A DNA stretch of 32,558 bases from Planctomycetota bacterium (lineage in GTDB: Bacteria > Planctomycetota > Phycisphaerae > WQYP01). Position numbers and translations under genes: made by a program. Shown here piece by piece: positions 16,470 through 26,200 of this stretch (position 1 is the stretch's first letter; each line of letters opens with the position of its first letter). The stretch is from contig JAKBAC010000021.1 in NCBI GenBank assembly GCA_021809365.1, positions 1 through 32,558 of the forward strand, read 5' to 3'. The notes under the pieces were generated by a model. It made no database searches. It was not told the DNA's origin and saw only the letters and a program-made list of their open reading frames with translations.

Positions 16470-19349
16470 TTACAATGTTCGAGCAACATCAATGGTCTTG
16501 TAGGCCTCCAGCCGGTCGCCAATTTTTATATCGTCGTATCCGGTGAGCTTCAGACCACACTCCAGCCCGCCGCGAACCTCACGCACATCTTCCTTGAACC
16601 GCTTCAAAGAATCCAGGGCCAGATTTTCGACAACCACCACGCCATCCCGAATCAGACGATATTTATTGTTGCGTTGGAGCAGTCCATCGGTCACCATGCA
16701 CCCGGCAATGCTGCCCAGACGCCCCACACGGATAACCTGCCGAATTTCCGCGTGTCCCAATGACTGTTCTTTCTGCTCCGGTGATAACATGCCGCCCAAG
16801 GCCTTGCGAATGTCATCCGTGATTTCATAAATCACGCGGTACAGGCGAATTTCAACATGCAACTGCTCGGCGAGTTTCCGCGCGGACTCATCTGGAACCA
16901 CGGAAAAGCCGACGATAACGGCACCCGACGCGTCCGCCAGAAGCACATCGCTCTCGCTGATGCCACCGACCGCCGCATGCAGCAACTTCACCTTCACTTC
17001 TTCGGACAGTGCCTCGGTCATCGTCTTTTTCAAGACATCGACCGATCCCTGCACATCGGCCTTGAGGATCATGTTCAGTTCGCGTACTTTGTCGCGTTTG
17101 ATGGTATCGAAAAGATTATCCAGCGTCACCTTGTGCCGCCGGGCCATTTCATGCTCACGATCCATCAATGCGCGTTCCTGCGCAATCGCCTTTGCCTGGG
17201 CCGGATCGTCCACTGTATACAGGGAATCGCCACCCACTGGAACATCGTCCAATCCGATGACTTCCACGGGCGTCGCCGGCGGAGCCTCGGTAATGCTCTT
17301 CCCCTTATCGTCCAGGAGTTGCCGCACACGACCGGACGTGGGACCGCACACAATGGAATCCCCGATGCGCAGTGTGCCGTTGCGCACAATTACGCGTGCC
17401 ACCACGCCGCGCAGCGGATCCATGAAAGCTTCAACCACCGAGCCGCGCGCGGGCATTTTTGGATCCGCCTTAAGCTCGCGCAGCGTCGCCACATAATCAA
17501 GATATTCAATAAGTTCCTTCACACCCAATCCGGTCATGGCGCTGGTGCGGACAACTTCCACATCCCCCCCCCATTCCGACGGGTTCAACCCCTGCTCCGC
17601 CAACTGGCCCAAAACGCGATTCGCATTCGCCTCGGGCTTATCAATCTTATTCATCGCCACCACAATCGGAACATTGGCCGCCTTGGCGTGACTGATGGAT
17701 TCCACGGTCTGCGGCATCACGCCGTCATCCGCCGCGACCACCAGCACCACCACATCCGTGATATTGGCCCCGCGCGCCCGCATCGCGGTGAACGCCTGGT
17801 GCCCCGGTGTGTCCAGGAATGTTACGCGCTTAGGTTTGCCATCGGATCCAGTAATCGCAACGGTATACGCGCCGATATGCTGGGTGATTCCACCGGCTTC
17901 CCCGGCCGCGACATTGCTGGACCGAATCTTATCAAGCAGACTGGTCTTGCCGTGGTCAACGTGCCCCAGGACGGTAACAATCGGCGGACGCGGTGATTTT
18001 TCGGCAGCCTTTTCCCGTTCCGCATATTGCCGCTCCAGTGCGGTAAACAGCGATTCCTTCTCCTTGATGACCAGCTCAACACCATACTCCAGCGCCAGCA
18101 GTTGAGCCGCCGCAATATCCATGGGTTGATTGACCGTTACCATCACTCCCTGCCCCACGAGTTTGGTCAACAGGTCGCCGGCCTTGACCCCTAAAAGCTC
18201 GGAAAGCTCCCGCGCGGTGACCGGCGGAGAAACGGAAATTGTGGAAGGCCGTTGATATTCAACATGTGCCGATTGCTCGCGCTGCTGCGATTTATTCAAA
18301 GCGCGCCGATGGGCGCGGAGTTTTCCGCCCGTCGCGGAAGCCAACCGCTCCGCCCGATCCACCAGATCGGCGTCCGTCCAATAGCCTCCGATCAGAGCCA
18401 CTCCGGCATCCGTCGTGCGCCCCCCCATATCGCGGGCCGCGGCACGCCCGGACTTACGCCGGGGAGAATGCCCCTCCTCATCATCAAGATTACGCTCGGT
18501 TTGATGCCGACCCTTGTTGCGCCCGGCATGGCCACCGCCCGCTGCCGGACGATCCATCACGCCAGTTGGTCCCGGTGCCGGACGCGCCCGCGTCCGCGGT
18601 GGCGTTACGGTTTCGGGCGCTTCCACCCGCACAACCTTTGGACCTTGCAACTGGGCGGGCGTTGGGATATTGCGCGGGCCCACCGGTGTTACAATCAGCT
18701 TTGCCACCACATTCGGAACACCGCGCGGCACAACTTTTACCGCTGGTTTAACTGGTTTGACCGGCACCACCGGTACTGCCGGAGTCGGTGCGGCCACCGG
18801 TGATTCAACAGCCGGATGCGCCAATTCCTCAGTGGCCGCACCGGTGCCGGCCTTATCCTTATCCTTCTCCTTATGCTGACGCGACTTGGCGTGAACATGC
18901 GGCTTTTCTTCAGGCGCGGCCGGCGGCGTTGCCGTGGCATGCAAATCCGCAATTTCCGGCTCCGCAACTCTATCTTCCGTTGTCACTTCCGACGGCGTGG
19001 TGGAATCTTCAGACGCCGGTGCCTCTTCCACCGCCACTCCGCCATCCTCGGAAGCGGTGCCATCTTCCGCCGCGGCTTTGCGGCGCGAGCGTCCGGTCTT
19101 GCTGGCCGCGCGGGACCGGGGGGCGCGTTTTTTCTTGGCCTTTTCAACATCAACGTGCGCCGATCGCTCCACCGCGGTGGTAGGTGATGTGGCACTGAAC
19201 CATTCGCGAATTGTGGCGGCAAGACCCGCGCTGACCACGCTTAAATGGCTGTCAATTTGCGGAACATCTTCCGCCTTGCATTTAGCGATGATAGCCTTGC
19301 TGTCAACGCCCAGCTCGCGGGCAATCTGAAAAACTTTCTGTACGCGCAA
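16470..19349 (-). CDS. infB: Translation initiation factor IF-2
   Basis: IF-2 is the GTPase that places initiator tRNA on the 30S subunit. The GTPase motifs are intact: GHVDHGKT at residues 462-469, [22 protein letters not shown] and SAMTG, followed by the standard C-terminal domains. The protein has 959 residues with a long N-terminal half rich in Lys, Ala, Pro and Glu. A mid-region segment also carries the second IF-2_N-type domain ([20 protein letters not shown]). I place the start at a TTG (19347-19349) because [13 protein letters not shown], the usual IF-2 N terminus, begins right after it and GGGAG lies about six bases upstream. The open frame to 19406 would add 19 residues with no counterpart in the family. 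Confidence 0.96.
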   Translation of the reverse strand: MRVQKVFQIARELGVDSKAIIAKCKAEDVPQIDSHLSVVSAGLAATIREWFSATSPTTAVERSAHVDVEKAKKKRAPRSRAASKTGRSRRKAAAEDGTASEDGGVAVEEAPASEDSTTPSEVTTEDRVAEPEIADLHATATPPAAPEEKPHVHAKSRQHKEKDKDKAGTGAATEELAHPAVESPVAAPTPAVPVVPVKPVKPAVKVVPRGVPNVVAKLIVTPVGPRNIPTPAQLQGPKVVRVEAPETVTPPRTRARPAPGPTGVMDRPAAGGGHAGRNKGRHQTERNLDDEEGHSPRRKSGRAAARDMGGRTTDAGVALIGGYWTDADLVDRAERLASATGGKLRAHRRALNKSQQREQSAHVEYQRPSTISVSPPVTARELSELLGVKAGDLLTKLVGQGVMVTVNQPMDIAAAQLLALEYGVELVIKEKESLFTALERQYAEREKAAEKSPRPPIVTVLGHVDHGKTSLLDKIRSSNVAAGEAGGITQHIGAYTVAITGSDGKPKRVTFLDTPGHQAFTAMRARGANITDVVVLVVAADDGVMPQTVESISHAKAANVPIVVAMNKIDKPEANANRVLGQLAEQGLNPSEWGGDVEVVRTSAMTGLGVKELIEYLDYVATLRELKADPKMPARGSVVEAFMDPLRGVVARVIVRNGTLRIGDSIVCGPTSGRVRQLLDDKGKSITEAPPATPVEVIGLDDVPVGGDSLYTVDDPAQAKAIAQERALMDREHEMARRHKVTLDNLFDTIKRDKVRELNMILKADVQGSVDVLKKTMTEALSEEVKVKLLHAAVGGISESDVLLADASGAVIVGFSVVPDESARKLAEQLHVEIRLYRVIYEITDDIRKALGGMLSPEQKEQSLGHAEIRQVIRVGRLGSIAGCMVTDGLLQRNNKYRLIRDGVVVVENLALDSLKRFKEDVREVRGGLECGLKLTGYDDIKIGDRLEAYKTIDVARTL

Positions 19350-19414
19350 GGAAAACTCCCGTATAGCCAAATGCCGGAGAGCGAAACACCGCTGCCCGAC
19401 CGCCATGAGTCATG

Positions 19415-20809
19415 TTATGCGGACGACGCCGGTTCCGCGGGTTCAGACGATTGATCGGCGGAAGCGCCAGCTTCCGCGGTTCCGGTTTGGGGGCCATCCG
19501 CCGGAGCCGTGCTGGCCGCCGTGGAGTCCGCCACAGGTTCCGTCGGCGATTCCGATACCGGTTGATCGGTTTGATCGGTCGCCTCCGACGCGGAATCAGC
19601 CGCGACTTCCGGTACCGATTCTTTGGCTGCGGCGGCTTCCGCGGCCTTGCGGGCCTTGTCCTCCGCCTCCACCCGCTTGCCCGCCTCGCTGCCAACCTCA
19701 ATAACCTTTTTCGCCATTTCTTCAGTGAGTTCGAGTTCCTTCACCAGCGGCGCGTAGCCGACTTCCTGCAGATCGCGCAAGTCAATAATGCCCACAGCCA
19801 CCAGGCGATCGATGAACTTGTCGTCCACGCCTTCAATAGTTCGCATGGCTTTTTCAAGATCATCCAGCCCCTTGCTGTACTCGGCCGGCGTTAAAATATC
19901 AATATCCCATCCCGTGAGGCGGGCCGCCAGGCGGACGTTCTGTCCGCGCTTGCCGATGGCCAGCGATAGTTGCGTTTCATTAACCACAACCGTCGCGCGG
20001 CCAAGTTCAAAATTCAGCGAAATTTCAACGATTTCCGCAGGCTTTAATGAATTGGTGATTAATACCTGCGATGATTCGTTCCACCGCACAATGTCGATTT
20101 TTTCGCCGCCCAGCTCATCAACGATATTTTTAATCCGGCTGCCCCGCACGCCTACGCACGCGCCCACGCAGTCCACTTTGGTGTCGATGGAGGATACGGC
20201 AATTTTTGTTCGGTAGCCCGCTTCGCGCGCTAATGCCTTGACTTCAATGACCTTTTCCTGAACTTCCGGAACTTCCAGTTCAAAAAGACGACGGATGAAA
20301 TCCGGATGCGAGCGTGAAAGTACAATTTTCACATGATTGCCCACGTCCCGCACTTCCAGTACCAGACAGCGAATACGTTCACCCACATGATGTGTCTCAC
20401 CTGGAATTTGCTCACTTTTGGGCAGGAATCCCTCACAGCGCCCCAGATTGACGGATAACGCCGTGCCTTCCGCCCGGGCCACTGCGCCGGTGATAATCTG
20501 CCCCTGCCGATCCGCAAACTCCTCCAGAATGCTGCCCCGCTCATCTTCTCGAATTTTTTGAATCAGCACCTGCTTGGCGGTCTGCGCCGCGATCCGCCCG
20601 AATTCGCGGTAATCAATGAGGGTGCCATTCTTATTGACCTGTATATCCCCGGTCATGCGGTCAATGGAGCAGGTCACATCCTCAGCTTCACCGTAAAACT
20701 TCCGTGCCGCGGAATGCAGGGAAGCTTCGATGTCCGTGAAAATGGATTCTTTTTCGATATTTTTGTCGCGGGCAATGGAATCGACAATGCGAAGGAGTTC
20801 CTGATTCAT
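19415..20809 (-). CDS. nusA: Transcription termination/antitermination protein NusA
   Basis: NusA binds RNA polymerase and nascent RNA and modulates pausing and termination. The 464 residues contain the N-terminal domain (MNQELLRIVDSIARDKNI), an S1 domain (about 100-165), two KH domains including VGACVGVRGSRIKNIVDELGGEKIDI and LAIGKRGQNVRLAARLTGWDIDI, and one helical C-terminal repeat (about 315-385). An acidic Ala/Ser/Pro/Glu tail follows. rimP, usual upstream of nusA, is absent; a long leader lies there instead. infB begins 65 bp downstream. Confidence 0.96.
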   Translation of the reverse strand: MNQELLRIVDSIARDKNIEKESIFTDIEASLHSAARKFYGEAEDVTCSIDRMTGDIQVNKNGTLIDYREFGRIAAQTAKQVLIQKIREDERGSILEEFADRQGQIITGAVARAEGTALSVNLGRCEGFLPKSEQIPGETHHVGERIRCLVLEVRDVGNHVKIVLSRSHPDFIRRLFELEVPEVQEKVIEVKALAREAGYRTKIAVSSIDTKVDCVGACVGVRGSRIKNIVDELGGEKIDIVRWNESSQVLITNSLKPAEIVEISLNFELGRATVVVNETQLSLAIGKRGQNVRLAARLTGWDIDILTPAEYSKGLDDLEKAMRTIEGVDDKFIDRLVAVGIIDLRDLQEVGYAPLVKELELTEEMAKKVIEVGSEAGKRVEAEDKARKAAEAAAAKESVPEVAADSASEATDQTDQPVSESPTEPVADSTAASTAPADGPQTGTAEAGASADQSSEPAEPASSA

Positions 20810-20953
20810 AATGATGCCAACCTCGTTTCATGCGATTGTAACGCCGCCGCTACGCCATACGCCCCCAAAAAAAGGGCGTGCAGCCGCTCCGGCAGGCGAA
20901 ACATCGCCGGTTCTATGCAATCTCCGGCTGTACCACAACCGCAAATAGCGCCG

Positions 20954-20973
20954 TCACACCACCGCTGGTGTGA
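20954..20973 (-). promoter_or_regulatory. Hairpin in the nusA leader (proximal)
   Basis: A perfect 8-bp stem, TCACACCA / TGGTGTGA, has a CCGC loop. It is the hairpin closest to nusA, about 145 bases upstream of the start. No T-run follows on the minus strand. Confidence 0.6.
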
Positions 20974-20980
20974 TCATGAT

Positions 20981-21014
20981 CAAGGTTCAAGACACGTTTG
21001 AAATGTCAACCTTG
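20981..21014 (-). promoter_or_regulatory. Hairpin in the nusA leader (middle)
   Basis: CAAGGTT pairs with AACCTTG and GACA with TGTC, making an 11-bp stem with a three-base bulge and a nine-base loop. It is only seven bases from the proximal hairpin, so the two may stack. Confidence 0.6.
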
Positions 21015-21055
21015 CAGACCCACCGCATGGTGAACTGCAGCCAGGTACACCGCGA

Positions 21056-21082
21056 CAGCGTGAGGTTGTTTTCCTCACGCTG
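21056..21082 (-). promoter_or_regulatory. Hairpin in the nusA leader (distal)
   Basis: A perfect 10-bp stem, CAGCGTGAGG / CCTCACGCTG, has a seven-base loop (read TTGTTTT on plus, AAAACAA in the transcript). It is the strongest stem in the leader. Confidence 0.65.
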
Positions 21083-21183
21083 CAACATAATTCAGCTCAA
21101 TAGCATGCATATACGCTACGCACCTGAATAACCTACCGGCCTCCAGCACGGAAACGCCGATCGTCCCGAACCTGGAATTCAGC

Positions 21184-21211
21184 ATTATACCCCACGATCA
21201 AAATTACACAA
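21184..21211 (-). promoter_or_regulatory. Predicted promoter of the nusA operon
   Basis: On the minus strand TTGTGT (21206-21211) is followed by a 16-bp spacer and a perfect TATAAT (21184-21189). Transcription would begin near 21177, giving a leader of about 370 nt before nusA. Confidence 0.55.
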
Positions 21212-21213
21212 AT

Positions 21214-21246
21214 CGCCCGCAATGGCGTATGGGGCCATTGCGGGCG
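21214..21246. promoter_or_regulatory. 12-bp-arm inverted repeat between divergent promoters (operator candidate)
   Basis: CGCCCGCAATGG and CCATTGCGGGCG are exact complements separated by nine bases. The site lies directly upstream of the predicted nusA -35 box and 25 bp upstream of the PAP2 gene's -35 box. That position fits a shared regulator site. As RNA it could also be a hairpin, but by these promoter calls it lies outside both transcripts. Confidence 0.55.
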
Positions 21247-21271
21247 GTCAAAAATTCGGATACGCGCAATC

Positions 21272-21300
21272 TTGACAGTTCAACGCCCGCACGCTATTAC
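21272..21300 (+). promoter_or_regulatory. Predicted promoter of the PAP2 phosphatase gene
   Basis: A perfect TTGACA (21272-21277), 17-bp spacer and TATTAC (21295-21300, four of six). The open frame that appears to start at this TTG is therefore probably untranslated leader, and it also holds the 33-bp element. Confidence 0.5.
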
Positions 21301-21381
21301 CCTCTTAGGCTCCGTTACCGGGTTGCCTCGGGCGCAGCAACACCTACGAAGCAGCGTACCGGGACATCCGATCCCCTTTTT

Positions 21382-21414
21382 GCCGCGTGTGCTTGCACCG
21401 CGCGTTTTGAGCGG
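21382..21414 (+). repeat. 33-bp palindromic dispersed element, copy 3
   Basis: This is nearly identical to copy 1 but in opposite orientation. It lies in the predicted 5' untranslated region of the PAP2 phosphatase gene, about 70 bases before its start, so it would be transcribed and could fold there. Confidence 0.85.
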
Positions 21415-21484
21415 ACAATCCACGGTTGCCCGGAATTTTTGCCACGCCTGCTGCCTTGCAGGTCGGCGTATGGAGATCAGTTTA

Positions 21485-22192
21485 ATGCCTCAATCGGATG
21501 TCGAAATTCCCATGCTCTGGCAGCACCCAGCTCCGGTATATTTTGATTCCAAATGGCCACGCTGGGCTAAATTTCTGGTGGTACTTATCGCTTTGGCCAT
21601 TGCATTCGTCATTGACAAACCCGTCGGCCATTGGGCCTTGGGAAATCCCATTACATTCAAATCGGATATCAAACTTGAAATGACCATGCTCATGCAGTGG
21701 GGCCAATGGACCTGCTCGGTTCTGGTTATCATTGCCGTGGCCCTTCTGGATAAGCAGGGGCGAAAAAAGGCGATCGCCCTGGCCATCGGGTGCCTGTGTG
21801 CCGTGGCGGTATGCTATTTGACCAAGGGATTGTGCGGGCGGGCCAGGCCGTGGATTCTTACGGAAGGAAAATACGGATTCTACGGACCGGCCTATGGCTT
21901 CGCCTCCGCCACATACCAGTCCTTTCCCAGCGCCCATACCAGCGGAGCATTTGCGCTGGCGGCCGGACTTTCATGGTTTTATCCGCGCGGGCGGGCGCTC
22001 TTTTATGGATTGGCCATTGATGTCGCTTTTCAGCGGGTCATTAAACATGATCATTATCCATCGGATGTGATTGCCGGGGGTTTGCTGGCGGTGACCATTG
22101 TCCGCAGTGTGCTGGCCATGAGTTGGCCCGGGCGTGTGATTGCCGCCCTGCCCAGACCTTGGCAACAGTGGATTTTCACCAACAATCAATAA
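21485..22192 (+). CDS. PAP2-superfamily membrane phosphatase
   Basis: PAP2 enzymes remove phosphate from lipids such as phosphatidic acid or undecaprenyl diphosphate. The 235-residue protein has hydrophobic segments near its N terminus (AKFLVVLIALAIAFVI), then VLVIIAVALL and AIALAIGCLCAVAVCYL, and all three active-site motifs: KGLCGRARP, PSAHTSGAF, and RVIKHDHYPSD, with the second histidine and aspartate. GGAG lies nine bases before this ATG. An in-frame ATG at 21470 is the alternative. The longer frame starts inside a promoter -35 box. The gene's 3' end overlaps that of the convergent barrel gene by seven bases. Confidence 0.9.
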   Translation: MPQSDVEIPMLWQHPAPVYFDSKWPRWAKFLVVLIALAIAFVIDKPVGHWALGNPITFKSDIKLEMTMLMQWGQWTCSVLVIIAVALLDKQGRKKAIALAIGCLCAVAVCYLTKGLCGRARPWILTEGKYGFYGPAYGFASATYQSFPSAHTSGAFALAAGLSWFYPRGRALFYGLAIDVAFQRVIKHDHYPSDVIAGGLLAVTIVRSVLAMSWPGRVIAALPRPWQQWIFTNNQ

Positions 22193-23247
22193 CTGATACG
22201 AATGAATAAACCCAGAATGGTCGCATCACTATGGCTCCCGGTGGGTTGAGAATAGCGCGAGCCTGCGAAGATACTGTTGATAACCGCCCCAACTTCATAA
22301 CGCCCCCGATGATCCGGAATGTGAAAAATTCCATTGAGTGGATACGTTATCGTGGTACCGACAAATGTTCCCAGGTAGCCATCGCGATAGCTGTGCTGGT
22401 TCACATCCAGGCGTTTTTCGTCATGAATAAATGAGACACTCAAGGGCGAATAAATGGTCAATCCGCCGGTGTGTGGCACGACATAAATTGGATCCAAACC
22501 GACTTCAAAGTATTGCCCGGCACCGCTGGTGTAATAAGCCCCGTCAAAATCAAAACCAACCATCACAAACGGGTGAAAGGCGAATTGTCCAAAATAGCGG
22601 TCATCGTCAAGGCTCAGGCGAATGTACGCTTCCTGACTGTCGGCCTGGCCGTGGCCGATGACGGTGTTGCCAATCGGATTTGCCGATGGCACAAAATACT
22701 GGCTTACTGGTGTTATGAAATTGGTGTAGCCGGTATCAAAACGCAATATATCCATCACGTCATATTGATAACCAATGGTAATATCGGCTTCGGTGAAATT
22801 GCTGGATGGCACAAAACCGATGTTGCCACCGGCCGCCGGCGTGCCGGCAATGCCCTGGGATAGAGCGTTGATGTACGGATTGCGAATATCGTAGGAATAA
22901 TCGGCAAACGTGCGCAGATACACACTGCCCCATTTTTTGAGGCTCAAACTGATTCGCGTGATATTTTGCAGGTTCGGCCGGTTGGGGGCCACATCATGAT
23001 AGCGAAACCAGTAATCATTAAAGTAACCCAACTGTGTGGTCAACTGAACCTCTTCGGGATGGGCATGATAAGCCGCCCAGGAAGGCAAACCTCCGGAACC
23101 CGTTACGCTGGCCGGATTTTCCGTACCGAAATTCGGTATCGGCAGAAAGCCCACGCCATTATCAACCCCCGCCGCGGTCGCGGAAGATAGCGGTGCCATC
23201 AACATCACCGCTCCGACAATCATCGGCGTTAAATCATGCTTATTCAT
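22186..23247 (-). CDS. Predicted outer-membrane beta-barrel protein, unknown function
   Basis: This 353-residue protein has a signal peptide (MIVGAVMLMAPLSSATAAG). The mature part is rich in alternating aromatic and polar strands (ISLSLKKWGSVYLRTFADYSY, DSQEAYIRLSLDDDRYFGQFAF), and it ends in FIRISY, with the terminal aromatic residue typical of proteins inserted by the BAM complex. I do not recognise the family. It starts 22 bp after the LptD-like gene on the same strand, so the two are probably one operon. A TTG three codons upstream is an alternative start; neither has a clear ribosome-binding site. Confidence 0.65.
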   Translation of the reverse strand: MNKHDLTPMIVGAVMLMAPLSSATAAGVDNGVGFLPIPNFGTENPASVTGSGGLPSWAAYHAHPEEVQLTTQLGYFNDYWFRYHDVAPNRPNLQNITRISLSLKKWGSVYLRTFADYSYDIRNPYINALSQGIAGTPAAGGNIGFVPSSNFTEADITIGYQYDVMDILRFDTGYTNFITPVSQYFVPSANPIGNTVIGHGQADSQEAYIRLSLDDDRYFGQFAFHPFVMVGFDFDGAYYTSGAGQYFEVGLDPIYVVPHTGGLTIYSPLSVSFIHDEKRLDVNQHSYRDGYLGTFVGTTITYPLNGIFHIPDHRGRYEVGAVINSIFAGSRYSQPTGSHSDATILGLFIRISY

Positions 23248-23269
23248 GCTGTTCAATCACACGCGATGG

Positions 23270-26200
23270 TCAAGGTTCAACCGCTTGCAACGCCTGCTGA
23301 TGCGTAATACCGGCCTGCGGAAAACCCGCTGGCCAGATACTGACCATCGCCGCGCTCGATGCGGTATCCGCGTTGTACGCCAGCGTAATACCGACGTAGA
23401 AGTGTGGAAGTTGCCGCACCAGGCTTAATTCCGTCATCACGTTATGCCCAAGGGCAAAATCATAACTTTCAGATGCGGCCACCGAATATTTCCGTGTCAA
23501 CTTATAAGAAATTGCGGCCGTCCATTGATCCGAATCCACCGCCCGGATATACCTATTCCCAAGAAAGTAGCTCAAATCCGGCGACTGATTGACTTCGATC
23601 CCCGAATCCAGCTCCTCCAATTGCTGCAGATCAATATTCCAACTCTCATCAGCCAGAAATTCCACGTTGGCTCCGATACGCCAGGTTAGGTTGGAATTGA
23701 TGCTATCCGCGATCTGGCTAAGCTCCGGCCGACTCCAGTCATAATATCCGATCAACGGATTTCCGAAATCACTGGCGGAAAATGGTGCCCCGGCATATTG
23801 GGGATTATTCGGATCAAACGGGCCGGAAAGATGGTTGTTCCAGAACACATCCGCCACCACATTAAATGTTATCCAGTTGACAATCTCGCGCTGCCCCGGT
23901 CGGCCACGCTTGGTCTGAAATAACTGCCTGAGCGCGAATTCCGCGCCGCTGGCATCGGTAATGCCTTCAACGTTGCGATCAAACGGTTGTAAATATCCCT
24001 GCTGCACATTGGCTCCGGTGGCGAACATGCTGACCTGCGGCTCAATAATATGCCGAATCTCGTCCACATCCAGCAGATCGGATTTAACATTGGGATAGAG
24101 CTTCCAGAAAGTTGTGGAACTGCGGAATCCAACGGTTCCCCACGCCCGGGTGGTTCCGCCACCCAATTGATTATTCATGGCCGGGAAACTCGTGTCCCAG
24201 TACGTCAGGCGTCCACTGACAAACGGATCAAATTGCACCGGACCAACCGCCATCGGAAAATCAATTTCCTGCCGGGAATCCACCCGCGCGACCGGTTGAT
24301 CGGTCCAATTGTTGCCCAGATAGTATTGAGAAAATGTTTCGCTGGGATTTAATCCCGGAAAATTCAATTGCAGCGCTCTGATGCCGGAAGTGGTGTTGCT
24401 GAATTGGTCGTTGATCATTCCGCCGCTGGTATCGCTGTAATAGGTGAACAAGCCCAGCAGTTTGTCTCCTTCGCGGTAATAATGCGCTTCCGGATAACGC
24501 TGCACGCTATATTCATTGTTTTCCAGATCAGCGTTGGTGATAAAGCCACTGAGGTTGGTTTTGACCAGTGCCGTGAACGCCTCCGTGTCATGTTGCTGCT
24601 CGGCATAAATGGATGTCTGTTGCTCCGGGGCGGTGGCATATACATTGGGGAAATACTGCTCAAGATAATTGGGATCTGAAACGTAGCTGCCTTCCACCGC
24701 CACCGTCCACTGATCCGACAGTTGCTGCAAATGCCGGACAAATATATATCCCCGCGTATGCTGGTGTACCGGCAGGTTCTCCCGGTTGGCACCGAGTTGA
24801 TCGGTTCCGGTGTCATAAATCACCGAGCTGTTGATCACGCCCCGCATGTTGCCCACATCGTACACGGAATTGACGCCCGTCGATGGGCCGCGACTGCTGT
24901 ACTCATTGGCGGTAATATCCGCCTCGACGCCGCCCGGCGGTGTAATGCCCATCAATTCCAGCAGATTCCAATCGGTATTCACCGTCTCACCGAAGATGCT
25001 GGATTCTCCTACACTCGCCGACTTCAACGGCGATGGGCTTTGCTGCGTTGTGCCGGAAATATAGGGCCAATAGAAAAATGGCACGCCCATAAAATTTCCC
25101 GTCATGTTCGTCGCGGTAAAAGCATAATAAGCCGTCTTGGGTGTCGTGCCGGGAGGGGCCGGGGCCGCCACACTGCGTATGGTCATGGCGCTGGCTCCGA
25201 TGTAATAGTGCGGCTGATAGAATTCATCGGTGGATAATTTCACCGATCTGGCCTCAAACTGCCCCTGGGCCTGCTGGATCATCTCCTTGGCCCGCATATA
25301 AAGCGGTGTTTTCGCCCGCACATCCTCCGCGCTTAACACCGCATTGAGTAATATCGCACGATTGGTTGTGAAATCATAATACACCTGGTCGGCATGCAAA
25401 GTCTGGTTGCCGTAGGTAACCGTGACATCGCCATCAAGATACACACCCTGCACCTGCCGTGCTATCGGATTGGCGGCGTTGGTTGTCGCCGGTCGGCTTG
25501 CCGCACCGCTCGGCCCCGCCGGACTGAACATCACCGCGTTGTTGGCGCGAAGCTCCAGGGAGTTATGCCCCGGCAACTGCCGGAAGAGGAAAAAATCTCC
25601 CTTCGCCACCGTTACCCGTTGATCGCCAATCACCTGCTCCGTAATGATATTTCCGGTAGCCATGACCGTAGGTACCGGTAGCGCCGGCCGGTGTGTCATG
25701 TTGGGTTTGGAACTGCTGTTGACCGGTATTTTTAACGGAGCTACCGGAATCGGCGCTACCGGCACCCGCGATCCCTTTGCAAACCAGCCGTTACGTAAAG
25801 CCAATTCCGTTGAAGATATTTGAATGGTGGGTATCGCCGGCTGGCCTTGCGGTGCCGCCGCTAATTCATCAATGAGTTTGCGCCCGCGCAGCACGATGGG
25901 ATTTTTGGATTGATCCTGGGCAATCGGTGGAGGTCCGGCCAGCCGCACGCGCGCGGTAATGCGCGTGGTCACCAGCATTTCCCTGGCGGTACTTACCGCG
26001 GCGTCGGCCGCTCCTTCGCGAATGACGACATGCCCCGCCAAATAAATCTGAACCTTAAAAATCCCCGATTGCCCATTGCCCCGCGGATACAGCCAGATTG
26101 CGGCGTGATCCGCGAAAAGCCGGCGATATCCGACATGAATCACCACGTTGCCGTCCGCCAGCATCTGCAACGTACCACCTTTGTCCCACCACGTTGTCGT

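Noticed and set aside
16857..17996. 379-codon plus-strand open frame opposite infB
   Set aside because: It is His/Arg-rich, lies wholly antisense to well-conserved IF-2 domains and is a product of GC-rich codon positions.
20860..20878. CGCCC-C/A-run-GGGCG stem in the nusA leader as a terminator or attenuator
   Set aside because: The T-run of the transcript would lie in the loop and not after the stem, so it does not have terminator form.
20885..20935. Possible tRNA-like fold in the nusA leader, by analogy with metY upstream of nusA in E. coli
   Set aside because: No T-loop GTTCGANNC motif or matching acceptor stem is present.
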